The position numbers and the translations under genes are program-made. A stretch of 33,870 nt of DNA from Oscillibacter sp. (lineage in GTDB: Bacteria > Bacillota > Clostridia > Oscillospirales > Oscillospiraceae). The stretch is taken from the NCBI GenBank assembly GCA_022791875.1, contig JAAVZX010000027.1, forward strand, positions 1-33,870, given 5' to 3'. Shown here one piece after another: positions 16,258-28,924 of this stretch. Every line of letters starts with the position of its first letter. Within the stretch, counting starts at the first letter, position 1. The notes under the pieces were generated by a model. It was not told the DNA's origin, made no database searches, and saw nothing but the letters and a program-made list of their open reading frames with translations.

Positions 16258-17793
16258 CTATGGTTCTCCCTCTAAGTGGATCACGCACTCCGTCAGGTTG
16301 TGGAACGCCTCTGCTGCAGTGGGCGTCAAGCCCTCTACGACCTCCGACTGCACCAGGACGGACGTGGACTTGAAGCACAGCGGCAGGATCGGCGCCTGCT
16401 CCTGCAAGTACGCGCACAGCGCTTCCATGGCCGCGCCCCGGTCCTCCGCCGCCGCATACGCCGCCAGAAGTTCCCCGGTCCGCTCGTCGTTCCACCCGCC
16501 GTAGTTCAGCGGCTGCCACGCGCCCAGCAGTTCCGTCAGGTCCCAATTCGCCGTCAGGCGCACTTCGCCGTAGTAGAGGTCGAACTCCCCCGCCGCCAGC
16601 GCCGCCAGGTATTCCTCCCACGGCAGGCTCCGCGCCTCCACGGGCAGTCCCCCCTCCGTCAGCGACGACGCAAGATACTCCGCAATGGAGCACTTGAAGC
16701 TGTTCTCCGCGTTCACCAGCAACACCAACGGTTCCTCCGCCGCGAACCCGCTCTCCCCCAGCATCCTGGAGAAGGCGTCCAGCGCAAAGGGCGTCTCCAG
16801 CTCCTTCGGGTACAGCGGCGACAGCGGTGACACCGGGAACTGTGCCGCGCTCCCGTGCCCCGACAGGAACGCGCTCACCACGTACTCCCGGTTAATCCCC
16901 GCCCAAAGGGCCTGACGCAGCTTCTGGCTGTCCAGCCGCGCTAGGTTGCACCCAAGGTACTGCATCACCGTCGTTCCCGCGTCCAGACATACCACGCTTC
17001 CCGTGGCGCTCACCGGCACCGCGCCGGTCAAATCCGCCGTAATCAGCTGCACGTCATGGGAGGTGAAGCGGTACAAAAGGGTATCCTGGTCCGCGGCCTC
17101 CACCAGGTAAATCCGCTCCACGGGCTGGCCTCCGCCCCGCCACCAGGACGGGTTGGCCTCCAGCATAGGCCCGCCCTCCCCGTCGGCGAACACGTAGGGG
17201 CCCGTTCCCACGGGCACAACATCGTCCTCCGTTTTCGCCTTTACGATGGGGATGTCCAGCAGGGCGGGGAAGCCCGTGTCCGGACCTGTCAGCGTAATCG
17301 TAACCGCGTCGTCCTCCTTGGCGGAGATGGAGGCGATGCCGGACAGGCGGCTCCGGTAGCGCTCCGAATTCCTGGCCCGTTCCAGGGTGGAGCGCACGTC
17401 GTTGGGGGTCAGCGGCGTCCCGTCGGAGAAGGTTACGCCCTCCCGGAGGACGAAGCGGTAGCGGCAGTTCTCCGCATCGTAGGTGTAGCCGCTGCAAAGG
17501 CACGGCTCCGGCTCCAGGGCCCCGTCCAGGCGGAACAAGCCCTCGTACAGCAGCGACGCCGCCACCTGCTGCATCCCGTCCGCGCACGTTACCGGGTCCA
17601 GGGTCTGCCCCGGCATGTACGGCAGCGCAAACCGTTCCGGCAGAACGGCCCGCGCGGGTTCCGGCTCTTCTTCCTCCGGCAGGGCGGGGGGGAGCAGATC
17701 CCCTTCCGGCACCGTCCCGTCGTCCTGCCAGCACCCCGTCAGGAGCGTCAGGCACAGCGCTGCGGCCAATAATTTCACCATCCGTTTTTTCAT
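16258..17793 (-). CDS. ABC transporter substrate-binding lipoprotein (SBP_bac_5, peptide-type)
   Basis: A 511-residue secreted lipoprotein. The N-terminus has a basic start, a hydrophobic stretch and the lipobox LLTGC, so it should be cleaved and lipid-anchored outside the membrane. The mature part carries the family 5 signature: DPVTCADGMQQVAASLLYEG, then YRFVLREGVTFSDGTPLTPNDV. Family members bind oligopeptides, nickel or other small solutes for an ABC importer, but no permease or ATPase gene lies nearby. The ATG at 17793 is preferred because AAGGAT is 7-11 bases upstream of it; an ATG 9 bases earlier overlaps that site. It follows pgeF by 27 bases and ends at a shared bidirectional terminator. 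Confidence 0.88.
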   Translation of the reverse strand: MKKRMVKLLAAALCLTLLTGCWQDDGTVPEGDLLPPALPEEEEPEPARAVLPERFALPYMPGQTLDPVTCADGMQQVAASLLYEGLFRLDGALEPEPCLCSGYTYDAENCRYRFVLREGVTFSDGTPLTPNDVRSTLERARNSERYRSRLSGIASISAKEDDAVTITLTGPDTGFPALLDIPIVKAKTEDDVVPVGTGPYVFADGEGGPMLEANPSWWRGGGQPVERIYLVEAADQDTLLYRFTSHDVQLITADLTGAVPVSATGSVVCLDAGTTVMQYLGCNLARLDSQKLRQALWAGINREYVVSAFLSGHGSAAQFPVSPLSPLYPKELETPFALDAFSRMLGESGFAAEEPLVLLVNAENSFKCSIAEYLASSLTEGGLPVEARSLPWEEYLAALAAGEFDLYYGEVRLTANWDLTELLGAWQPLNYGGWNDERTGELLAAYAAAEDRGAAMEALCAYLQEQAPILPLCFKSTSVLVQSEVVEGLTPTAAEAFHNLTECVIHLEGEP

Positions 17794-17820
17794 AGCAGCC
17801 ATCCTTGAAAGCGGGAATCC

Positions 17821-18624
17821 TCAGTCCGGCGCGGCGATCACCGCGCACTGGACGCCTCTGGCCTCTCCCATTTTCCGGTGGGACCAGAACAGGTCCCGGC
17901 GGCAGGCGGTACACAGCCCGCTCCGGTCGATATGCTCCGGCAGAACCCCCGCCAGCGTCAGCCACTGGACGTTCAGCCCTTCCAGATCCACGTGCCACTT
18001 CTCTCCCCGCCGCTCCATGTACGGCCCCGCCAGGTCTCCCAGCGCGGCCTCCATGGCCTCCGGCACGTCGCCGTCCGTCTCGAAGCAGCACTTCCCGATG
18101 CACGGCCCCAGCGCGGCGCGGATATCGCCGGGCACGCCGCCGTAAGTTCCGCAGAGGGCCTCCACGGCCTTCCGGACAATCCCGGCGGCACAGCCCCGCC
18201 ACCCGGCGTGGACGGCCCCCACAGCCTTGGTCTGCGGATTGTACAGCAGCACGGTTCCGCAGTCGGCGGAAAATACGAACAGCGCCAGACCCGGCACATT
18301 GGAGATCAGCGCGTCGGCGCTGTAGTCCCGGGGCCGCAGAAGGCCCTTCCCGGCGTCCTCAGCGGTGCAGACCCGCACAGTCGTCTCGTGGACCTGCTTC
18401 GCCAGGACGCTGTACACCTCATCCAGGCCCACGGCCCCGCAAAAGCGGCGGTAGTTCTCCCGCAGGGCGTCAGGGCCGTCGCCCTGGTCCGGGCGGAGGT
18501 TCAGGCTGTCCCAGGGCGCGGGGGACACGCCCCCCAGGCGGGTGGAAAAGCCGTGGCGCACGCCGGACAGCACCGGCGCGTCAAACCACCGCACTCCATT
18601 CTTCTCCCGTTCCGTCAAGCCCAT
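17821..18624 (-). CDS. pgeF: Peptidoglycan editing factor PgeF (YfiH, laccase-domain)
   Basis: A 267-residue YfiH/DUF152 protein. The conserved zinc and catalytic residues are His79 (KQVHET), Cys122 (FSADCGTV) and His139 (VHAGWRG), and GPCIGKCCFE follows. E. coli PgeF removes wrongly incorporated L-serine from peptidoglycan precursors; relatives have also been reported with purine nucleoside phosphorylase or multicopper oxidase-like activity. GGAGGGGGAT (18631-18640 on the complement) is the ribosome binding site. It starts 25 bases after secA ends, so it belongs to the secA operon. Confidence 0.93.
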   Translation of the reverse strand: MGLTEREKNGVRWFDAPVLSGVRHGFSTRLGGVSPAPWDSLNLRPDQGDGPDALRENYRRFCGAVGLDEVYSVLAKQVHETTVRVCTAEDAGKGLLRPRDYSADALISNVPGLALFVFSADCGTVLLYNPQTKAVGAVHAGWRGCAAGIVRKAVEALCGTYGGVPGDIRAALGPCIGKCCFETDGDVPEAMEAALGDLAGPYMERRGEKWHVDLEGLNVQWLTLAGVLPEHIDRSGLCTACRRDLFWSHRKMGEARGVQCAVIAAPD

Positions 18625-18649
18625 CGGCCCATCCCCCTCCGCGCATTTC

Positions 18650-21400
<2,751 letters not shown>

Positions 21401-21555
21401 AATATTCCTGAAACTTCCTTTCTATTCGTCCCCGCCTAAAAAGGCGGCAGCTAAAAATGCCCATAAAAAAACAAGTATAGCGTACCACATTTATCCCCAA
21501 ATTGCAAAACAAATTAACCGGTTTTCAAAAAAATTAACAAACCTTGTGAGCTGCA

Positions 21556-21720
21556 TGCATACGTGGGGCCTCCGGCGGCTTACTTTTCTTGAAAGAAAAG
21601 TAAGCAAAAGAACTTTTTAATACCGCTCTATACACTGGTGGGCGCGAAAGCGTTCCGCACGGTAACGTAGTGCGCAGCATGTGGGACCTTCCATAGTAAT
21701 GGAAGGTCCCACACTTTTTT
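21556..21720 (+). repeat. Dispersed structured element A, copy 1
   Basis: This 165-base unit is homologous to 30197-30363. Hairpin 1 is GCTTACTTTTCTT (21578-21590) with AAGAAAAGTAAGC (21593-21605). A conserved centre contains CCGCTCTATAC, CTGGTGGGCG and GCGTTCCGCACGGTAACG. The terminal stem has 15 perfect pairs (21680-21694 with 21699-21713), loop AGTA, then six T. It resembles a small RNA with its own terminator, or a miniature repeat. No convincing promoter is visible inside. Confidence 0.75.
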
Positions 21721-21793
21721 ATGGCCGATAACCTGGCACATTCTCCCCTGTTATGCACCCCTCAACATGGTAAACACCACCCCAAAACGCACA

Positions 21794-21885
21794 CCGTAGG
21801 GGACGCCGCCCTCGGCGTCCCATCCCCCGCAGCTGCCGGGGCCGCCTGGGATGCACCCCGTAGGGGCGGACCTATGTGTCCGCCC
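21794..21885 (+). repeat. Pair of CCGTAGGGG hairpin repeats (after element A1)
   Basis: CCGTAGGGGACGCCG at 21794 pairs its GGGACGCCG with CGGCGTCCC (21813-21821). A second unit at 21858 pairs GGGCGGAC (21864-21871) with GTCCGCCC (21878-21885). The same two kinds of unit follow element A copy 2, in reversed order, at 30373-30484. Similar hairpins are common in clostridial genomes. Confidence 0.65.
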
Positions 21886-21924
21886 TTCCCCTGCGCCTAC
21901 CAGGGCCGCTGAGGTGCATACACC

Positions 21925-22608
21925 TCAACCGCCAGCCCTACCAGAATCCCCACACGCCACCCGTCCCCGGTTCTCCCAAAGCGTGGCCAACGCCCCCAAC
22001 CCAACCAAAGGCAGACAGGCAAAGATGCTCCGAGCCCCCCAGAGCTCCAGCGCCTTCCACCCATACGCCGCCCCCACGTGGAAGAACACCAGCGTCCCCC
22101 CGAAAAACCAAAACCTCCGCAGGTCCGCCTCACTGCGGGTGCAGCAATATCCCGTCAGCCCCTCCATACACTGCCGGAGGTTGTTGGTGGAAAAAATCGT
22201 GGCGCTGCTGAATCCCGCCGCCTGCGTATACGCCAGCCACTGGACCGCGGTGGCGAAAAACATGGGGTAAAGGGACAAAACTGGGTCAATCTCCGCCGGA
22301 ATCAGCGCCAGCAGAACGCAGGCCCCCGCGTCCACCGCCAGAGCGAAGTAGCGGAAGTCCACCCGCCTGCAATACCGCTTCCCCAGCGAGGCAAACACAA
22401 TCCCCGCTATGTAGCATCCCGTGCCCCCCAGACGGATCAGGAAGTCTTCAACAGAGCCGGTCAGGCCGGATACAAGCAGATAGATCAGATTGGAGGTTTC
22501 GGAGGACCCGAAGGTCCCGCCCCTCGTAAAAAGTGCGTAAAGCCCGAAGAATCCTCCGATCAACGCCATTGTATGATGCGCCAATGTTTCCCGTTTCAGC
22601 TGTGTCAC
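21925..22608 (-). CDS. YoaK/DUF1275 family membrane protein
   Basis: A 227-residue integral membrane protein with about six hydrophobic segments and the DUF1275 pattern, including GLTGSVEDFLIRLGG and the late AAGFSSATIFSTNNLRQCMEG. The family is widespread; its function is unknown, with transport suspected. Translation appears to start at GTG (22608), with GGGGAG about 6 bases upstream and a strong promoter at 22641-22669 on the same strand. It lies upstream of secA on the same strand but is separated from it by 524 bases of repeats, so it is probably a separate transcript. It diverges from the fructokinase gene. Confidence 0.85.
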   Translation of the reverse strand: MTQLKRETLAHHTMALIGGFFGLYALFTRGGTFGSSETSNLIYLLVSGLTGSVEDFLIRLGGTGCYIAGIVFASLGKRYCRRVDFRYFALAVDAGACVLLALIPAEIDPVLSLYPMFFATAVQWLAYTQAAGFSSATIFSTNNLRQCMEGLTGYCCTRSEADLRRFWFFGGTLVFFHVGAAYGWKALELWGARSIFACLPLVGLGALATLWENRGRVACGDSGRAGG

Positions 22609-22640
22609 ACATCTCTCCCCTTTCCTGGATCAGCAGCGTC

Positions 22641-22669
22641 ATTATAAACCTCTTTCCAGAGAAAGGCAA
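22641..22669 (-). promoter_or_regulatory. Promoter of the DUF1275 gene
   Basis: On the - strand TTGCCT (22669-22664) and a perfect TATAAT (22646-22641) are separated by 17 bases. The predicted start is about 26 bases before the GTG start codon. Confidence 0.75.
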
Positions 22670-22695
22670 GCCTGTAAACTTAGAGCGGAAAGCAC

Positions 22696-22724
22696 TGGAC
22701 AAAATCATTCAGATCTGATAGGAT
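22696..22724 (+). promoter_or_regulatory. Promoter of the fructokinase-amylosucrase operon
   Basis: TGGACA (22696-22701) and TAGGAT (22719-22724) are separated by 17 bases, with TGA before the -10 giving an extended -10. It faces away from the DUF1275 promoter. Confidence 0.5.
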
Positions 22725-22939
22725 AAGAAAATCATGAGGCCCGCACCCAAGGCGGCGCCCCCATGAGCCCAAAAGAACCGCGTCAGGCGCGCGAATACGA
22801 ATCCCTCCGGGGGCGTCCATCCCTCCGGGAGGCCGCCCCCTCTTCCATGCCCCTGGGGCCATGGAACGGGCCCCGCCCCGCGACTCTCTATCATTGATCA
22901 ATCCTGAGCTGAAATCTCAAGAATTCATAGGAGGCACAT

Positions 22940-23886
22940 ATGACGGACATCACTGCAATCGGTGAAATTCTCATCGACCTGACCCAGACTGGCATCAACG
23001 ATGTGGGCGTCCCCCTCTTTGCCGCCAATCCCGGCGGCGCGCCCGCCAACGTAGCCGTAGCCGCGTCCCGCCTGGGGGCGAAGACCGCCTTTATCGGCAA
23101 GGTGGGGAACGACGGCTTCGGCGCGTACCTGCGGAGCGTCCTGGAGAAGGACGGCGTCAGCTGCGCCGGACTCCGCCGGGACTGCCGCCCCACCACTATG
23201 GCGATTGTCTCCGTGGACCCCACCGGGGAGCGTTCCTTCCGCTTCGTCCGGGGCGCGGACTGCGAGCTGACCCCAGAGGAAGTCAACGAACTGGCCGTCC
23301 ACCAGAGCAGAATCCTCCACTTCGGCTCCGTCAGCCTCACCCCCGGCCTGTCCCGCAGCGCCACCATCTTCGCCGCCCGCAGCGCCCACCGCGCCGGGGT
23401 CCTGGTGAGCTACGACCCCAACTACCGCCCCGCCCTCTGGGCCAGCGAGGCCGACGCCGTGGAGTGGATGCGCCTGCCCCTGCCCCTGGTGGACGTGATC
23501 AAGCTGGCGGAGGAGGAGGTGCCCCTGGTGACCGGCGCGCCCGATCTGGAAGAGGGCTCCCGGCGGCTGGAGGAGGAACACGGCGTCAAGCTGGTCCTCG
23601 TCACCCTGGGCGGCGACGGCGTCTTCTGCCGCTGGCAGGGGAAGACCTGGCATCAGCCCGGCATCCCCGTCAAGGTGGCCGACACCAACGGCGCGGGGGA
23701 CACCTTCTTCGGCGCGGTCCTCAGCCGTCTGAGCCGCCGTCCCGGCAAGCCCCTGGAGAACCTGGATTCCGCGGAGATGAAGGACATCCTCGCCTTCGCC
23801 AACCGCGCCGCGGCCTTCACCTGCTCCCGCAGCGGGGCCATCCCCGCCATGCCCACCCTGAGTGAACTGGAAGGAGGAAAACTGCC

Positions 23887-23890
<4 letters not shown>
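22940..23890 (+). CDS. PfkB-family carbohydrate kinase, predicted fructokinase
   Basis: A 316-residue ribokinase/PfkB-type sugar kinase. The N-terminal substrate motif GGAPANVAVAASRLG and the C-terminal ATP and catalytic motif DTNGAGDTFFGA, with base Asp254, are intact. The pattern GEILIDLT near the start and overall similarity favour fructokinase, which turns fructose into fructose 6-phosphate. The next gene overlaps this one by 4 bases and encodes an amylosucrase-like enzyme that releases fructose from sucrose, which supports the assignment. The TATG start at 22940 has a GGAGG site 6-10 bases upstream. Confidence 0.88.
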
Positions 23891-25721
<1,831 letters not shown>

Positions 25722-25725
<4 letters not shown>

Positions 25726-25751
25726 CAGAAGCGCTAAAAAAGTGCTATACT
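25722..25751 (+). promoter_or_regulatory. Promoter of the metallo-hydrolase gene
   Basis: A perfect TTGACA (25722-25727) overlaps the stop codon of the amylosucrase-like gene. TATACT (25746-25751) follows after 18 bases, with TGC before it (extended -10). Transcription should start near 25758, leaving a 172-base leader. Confidence 0.8.
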
Positions 25752-25757
25752 ATAGCC

Positions 25758-25929
25758 GTTGACCCCTGGGTCTTTTTGGTGAAAATCCCAATTCCCGTTT
25801 CTGTCCGTCCCAGGTGTACACCGGCGGGCGGAACACGGCTCGTACACGCACATTCCACGGCCTCCTGGAAATTTTTTCAGCCCCGGGCCCTGGAAGAAGC
25901 ATGAATCCCCGCCCAAAAGGAGCGATCCC
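25758..25929 (+). promoter_or_regulatory. Structured 5' leader with possible attenuator
   Basis: Several helices can form: TGGG and TTTT upstream with AAAA and CCCA (about 25766-25792), GTGTAC (25814-25819) with GTACAC (25842-25847) enclosing CCG/CGG, and TTCCA (25853-25857) with TGGAA (25866-25870) directly followed by six T (25872-25877). The last resembles a weak intrinsic terminator 50 bases before the start codon, as in riboswitch or attenuator leaders. No known riboswitch class was recognised. Confidence 0.35.
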
Positions 25930-26763
25930 ATGAACATCCAATACCTGGGCACCGCCGCCGCCGAGGGCTGGCCCGCCCCGTTCTGCGCCTGCCCGGTCTG
26001 TTCTTACGCCCGCGCCGCCAGGGGCCGGAACCTCCGCACCCGCACCCAGGCCCTGATCGGCGGCGATCTCCTCATAGATTTTCCCCCGGACACCTACTGC
26101 CACGCCCTGCTCCACGGCCTCAACCTGGCCCGGGTCCGCACCCTCCTCGTCACCCACAGCCACATGGACCACTGGTTCCCCGCCGAGCTCATCCACCGCC
26201 ACGAGCACTTCGGACACGGCGCGGAGGGGACCCTGGAGGTCTACGGCAATGAGGCCGTGAAAGCCGCTTTCGACGCCAATATCTTAATCGACCGCTTCAA
26301 GCGCCACCCCCTCGACGGCGCGGTCCGCTTCCACATCATCCATGGCGGGGACCGCTTCTCCGCAGGCGGCTGGGACATCACCGCCATCCCCGCCGACCAC
26401 GACCCCCGGGAGGAGTGCCTCATCTACCTCTGCCGGAGGGACGGAAAGGCCCTTCTCTACGGCCACGACACCGGCCTCAGCCTCTCTCAAAAAGCCTGGG
26501 ACCTCCTGGCGGGCCAGCGCCTGGACCTGGTGAGCCTGGACGCCACCTTGGGCAGGCATTCCTCCCCCGCCTACCACATGGGCCTCCCCGACGTGGAGGC
26601 CATGCTGGAAAAGCTGACGGCCCTGGGCTGTGTGGACGGCGGAACCGTGAAGGTCGTCAACCATTTCAGCCACAACGGCGGCATGAGCTGTGAAGAGCTG
26701 GCCGCCTGGGGCGCGGAGCGGGGTATCCTGGCCTCTTACGACGGCATGGAGGCGGAGTTCTGA
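25930..26763 (+). CDS. PhnP-like MBL-fold metallo-hydrolase
   Basis: A 277-residue metallo-beta-lactamase-fold protein. The metal motif is His76-Ser-His78-Met-Asp80-His81 (THSHMDHW), with further ligands likely in PADHD and VVNHFSHNGG. Near the N-terminus FCACPVC (18-24) resembles the Cys cluster of PhnP-type phosphodiesterases. The family cleaves phosphodiester or cyclic phosphate bonds in small molecules; the substrate here is unknown. AAAGGAG (25916-25922) precedes the ATG. It has its own promoter and long leader, and the HPr gene starts 83 bases after its stop. Confidence 0.82.
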   Translation: MNIQYLGTAAAEGWPAPFCACPVCSYARAARGRNLRTRTQALIGGDLLIDFPPDTYCHALLHGLNLARVRTLLVTHSHMDHWFPAELIHRHEHFGHGAEGTLEVYGNEAVKAAFDANILIDRFKRHPLDGAVRFHIIHGGDRFSAGGWDITAIPADHDPREECLIYLCRRDGKALLYGHDTGLSLSQKAWDLLAGQRLDLVSLDATLGRHSSPAYHMGLPDVEAMLEKLTALGCVDGGTVKVVNHFSHNGGMSCEELAAWGAERGILASYDGMEAEF

Positions 26764-26846
26764 CGGGTCTGACGCGCGTTCCGGAATCTAGCCGTCCGGA
26801 ATGTCCGTTGACTATATTCAAAAGTACGCAGAAAGGAAGCATTGTC

Positions 26847-27107
26847 ATGAAAAAGTTCGAGTACACCATCACCGACCCTCTGGGCATCCACGCCCGTCCC
26901 GCGGGACTCCTGGTCAAGGCCGTCAAGGCTCTGGACAGCACCGTCACCATCGAGAAGGTGGGCGGCAAGTCCGCTGAGGCCAAGAAGCTCATGGCCGTCA
27001 TGGGCCTGGGCATCAAGCAGGGGGACACCGTGGCCGTCACCGTCGAGGGCGGAGACGAGGATGCCAGCGCCGCCGCTGTGGAGAAGTTCTTCAAAGAGAA
27101 CCTGTAA
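26847..27107 (+). CDS. ptsH: Phosphocarrier protein HPr lacking the regulatory serine
   Basis: An 86-residue HPr, normal in size. The phospho-accepting His15 is intact in GIHARPAG, so it should carry phosphate from Enzyme I to sugar-specific EII proteins. Aligned to Bacillus HPr, KSIMGVMSLG becomes KKLMAVMGLG, so the position of Ser46, the HPr kinase target in Firmicutes, is Lys47 here. Carbon catabolite repression through HPr(Ser-P) and CcpA would then not work with this protein. GAAAGGAAG (26831-26839) fixes the ATG at 26847 over an in-frame ATG at 26808. ptsI follows after 20 bases. Confidence 0.93.
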   Translation: MKKFEYTITDPLGIHARPAGLLVKAVKALDSTVTIEKVGGKSAEAKKLMAVMGLGIKQGDTVAVTVEGGDEDASAAAVEKFFKENL

Positions 27108-27127
27108 CTCAATAAGGAGGGAACACG

Positions 27128-28762
27128 ATGCAGGTAGCAACCGGTAAGTCAATCCTGAACGGCATCGCCATCGGCCCCCTGCGCATCTACAAGAAGGAGG
27201 AGACGGAGACCACCGTCACCTCCGGCCTCACCCCCGAGGAGGAATACACCCGCTTCGAGGCCGCCCGCGTCAAGGCCCAGGAGCAGCTGGGCGAGCTCTA
27301 CGACAAGGCCCTGGACGAGGTGGGCGAGGAGAACGCCGCCATTTTCGAGATCCACCAGATGATGCTGGAGGACGAGGACTACCTCGACGCCGTCAAGAGT
27401 ATCATCGAGACTCAGAACGCCACCGCGGAGTACGCCACCGAAACCACCGGCGAGAACTTCTCCGCCGCCTTCGCCGCCATGGAGGACGCCTACATGCGCG
27501 CCCGCGCCGCCGACGTCAAGGACATCTCCCGCCGGGTCGTCAACATCCTCTCCGGACGGGAGGACGCCGACATGCTCTCCGACCAGCCCGCCATCCTCGT
27601 CGCCGACGACCTCACTCCCAGCGAAACCGTGCAGCTGGACAAGACGAAGCTCCTGGGCTTCATCACACGCCACGGCTCCTCCAACAGCCACACCGCCATC
27701 CTGGCCCGCACCATGAACATCCCCGCCCTCGTCGGCGTGGACTTCTCCGACGACTGGGACGGCAAGCTGGCCGTCATTGACGGCTACAACAGTTGCGTCT
27801 ACATCGAGCCCGCCCCCGAGCTCCTCACCACCATGGAGGAAAAACGCTCCAACGACCTCAAGCAGGAGGCCCTGCTCCAGAACCTGAAAAAGAAGCCCAA
27901 CGTCACCCTGGACGGCCGGGAAATCAAGGTCTACGCCAACATCGGCAACGCCGGCGACGTGGGCCTCGTCCTCCAGAACGACGCCCAGGGCATCGGCCTC
28001 TTCCGCTCCGAGTTCATCTACCTGGACTCCGAGGACTTCCCCACCGAGGACCAGCAGTTCCTGCTCTACAAGCGGGTCGTGGAGACCATGGCGGGTAAAA
28101 AAGTGATTATCCGCACCCTGGACATCGGCGCGGACAAGCAGGCGGGCTACTTCGGCCTTGATAAAGAGGAAAACCCCGCCCTGGGCTACCGCGCCATCCG
28201 GATCTGCCTCACCCAGAAGAAGATTTTCAAGACCCAGCTCCGCGCCATTCTCCGCGCCGGCGCCTTCGGCACCGTCTCCATCATGTTCCCCATGATCATC
28301 TCCGTCCGGGAGGTCCGGGACGCCAAGGAGGTCCTGGAGGAATGCAAGGCGGAGCTCAGGGAGCGCGGCGTCGCCATGGGCGAGGTGGAGATCGGCATCA
28401 TGATCGAGACCCCTGCCGCCGTCATGATGGCCGACGAGCTGGCCGAGGAAGTGGAGTTCTTCTCCCTGGGCACCAACGATCTGACCCAGTACACCCTGGC
28501 CATTGACCGGCAGAACCCCAAGCTGGACAACTTCTACGATTCCCACCACCCCGCCGTCCTCCGCATGATCAAGCACACCGTGGAGGCCGGACACCGCCAC
28601 GGCTGCTGGGTCGGCATCTGCGGCGAACTGGGCGCCGACCAGACCCTCACAGAGACCTTCCTCCGCATGGGCCTGGACGAGCTCTCCGTCTCCCCCGCCG
28701 CGATCCTCCCCCTCCGCAAGAAGATCCGCGGCCTGGACCTCAGCAAGGAACCCGAAACCTGA
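27128..28762 (+). CDS. ptsI: PTS Enzyme I (phosphoenolpyruvate-protein phosphotransferase)
   Basis: A 544-residue Enzyme I, slightly shorter than the usual ~570. The phosphorylated His188 lies in SSNSHTAILAR. The PEP-binding barrel has GIGLFRSEFIYL, LDIGADK, GYRAIRICL and the dimer-domain signature FFSLGTNDLTQYTLAIDR, with Cys in GICGELGAD. It takes phosphate from phosphoenolpyruvate and passes it to HPr His15. AAGGAGG (27113-27119) precedes the ATG. No EII permease gene lies in the window, so the sugars served are unknown. A strong terminator follows 14 bases after the stop. Confidence 0.96.
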   Translation: MQVATGKSILNGIAIGPLRIYKKEETETTVTSGLTPEEEYTRFEAARVKAQEQLGELYDKALDEVGEENAAIFEIHQMMLEDEDYLDAVKSIIETQNATAEYATETTGENFSAAFAAMEDAYMRARAADVKDISRRVVNILSGREDADMLSDQPAILVADDLTPSETVQLDKTKLLGFITRHGSSNSHTAILARTMNIPALVGVDFSDDWDGKLAVIDGYNSCVYIEPAPELLTTMEEKRSNDLKQEALLQNLKKKPNVTLDGREIKVYANIGNAGDVGLVLQNDAQGIGLFRSEFIYLDSEDFPTEDQQFLLYKRVVETMAGKKVIIRTLDIGADKQAGYFGLDKEENPALGYRAIRICLTQKKIFKTQLRAILRAGAFGTVSIMFPMIISVREVRDAKEVLEECKAELRERGVAMGEVEIGIMIETPAAVMMADELAEEVEFFSLGTNDLTQYTLAIDRQNPKLDNFYDSHHPAVLRMIKHTVEAGHRHGCWVGICGELGADQTLTETFLRMGLDELSVSPAAILPLRKKIRGLDLSKEPET

Positions 28763-28775
28763 CAAATTGCGCAAA

Positions 28776-28817
28776 AGCACCGGCTCTGAATCATCAGGGC
28801 CGGTGCTAAAGTTTTTT
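28776..28817 (+). terminator. Intrinsic terminator of ptsHI
   Basis: Fourteen pairs (28776-28789 with 28794-28807, one T-G wobble) around the loop ATCA, then six T (28812-28817). The upstream AAAA could give weak activity in the other direction for the convergent aminotransferase gene. Confidence 0.9.
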
Positions 28818-28819
28818 GT

Positions 28820-28892
28820 GCCTCCAGCGGCCAGGGGCTTTGCCCCTGGACCCCACCAGGGAGGCACGCGCCTCCCTGGACCCTGGCAGATC
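28820..28892. repeat. Dispersed GC-hairpin repeat, copy B2
   Basis: CCAGGGGC (28831-28838) pairs with GCCCCTGG (28842-28849), and CCAGGGAGGC (28856-28865) pairs with GCCTCCCTGG (28870-28879). Reverse-complemented, it matches B1 at 4271-4350, including the flanking GATCTGCCAGGGTCC. The first stem differs between copies yet stays paired. Confidence 0.72.
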
Positions 28893-28924
28893 GGCCAGGT
28901 TTGAACTGCCTGCTCCTATCGCAG

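Larger units (their letters stand above)
21401..21924. other. Gene-free spacer with secA leader and repeats
   Basis: Reading towards secA on the - strand, a weak promoter (-10 TATACT, complement of 21474-21479) and a leader hairpin, CCGCCT (21432-21437) with AGGCGG (21442-21447), can be seen. The remainder is repeat DNA: element A1 (21556-21720) and two CCGTAGGGG hairpins. Short open frames here are not credible genes. TGAGGTG (21910-21916) pairs with CACCTCA (21921-21927), overlapping the stop codon of the DUF1275 gene. Confidence 0.65.
22609..22939. other. Divergent promoter region and GC-rich leader of the fructokinase gene
   Basis: Two divergent promoters are present (22641-22669 on -, 22696-22724 on +). 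From about 22740 to 22890 the DNA is very GC-rich with nested stems, for example GGGGGCG (22809-22815) with CGCCCCC (22834-22840) and a near-palindrome around CCATGCCCCTGGGGCCATGG (22846-22865). This would be a ~210-base structured leader. No gene is supported. Confidence 0.6.

Noticed and set aside
21721-22270. Small + strand frames in the spacer and opposite the DUF1275 gene
   Set aside because: They cross CCGTAGGGG hairpins or mirror a membrane protein; composition is Pro/Arg-rich with no start signals.
22734-22776. A short leader-peptide-like frame (ATG AGG CCC ...) before the fructokinase gene
   Set aside because: Ten codons with no ribosome binding site and no regulatory codon run.
26779-26836. 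Promoter for ptsH from TTGACT (26808-26813)
   Set aside because: No -10 box at a suitable distance. The TTCCGGA/TCCGGAA stem just before has no T-run, so neither a promoter nor a terminator is supported.
27149-28867. A 572-codon open frame opposite ptsI
   Set aside because: Shadow of Enzyme I, and it runs through the ptsHI terminator.
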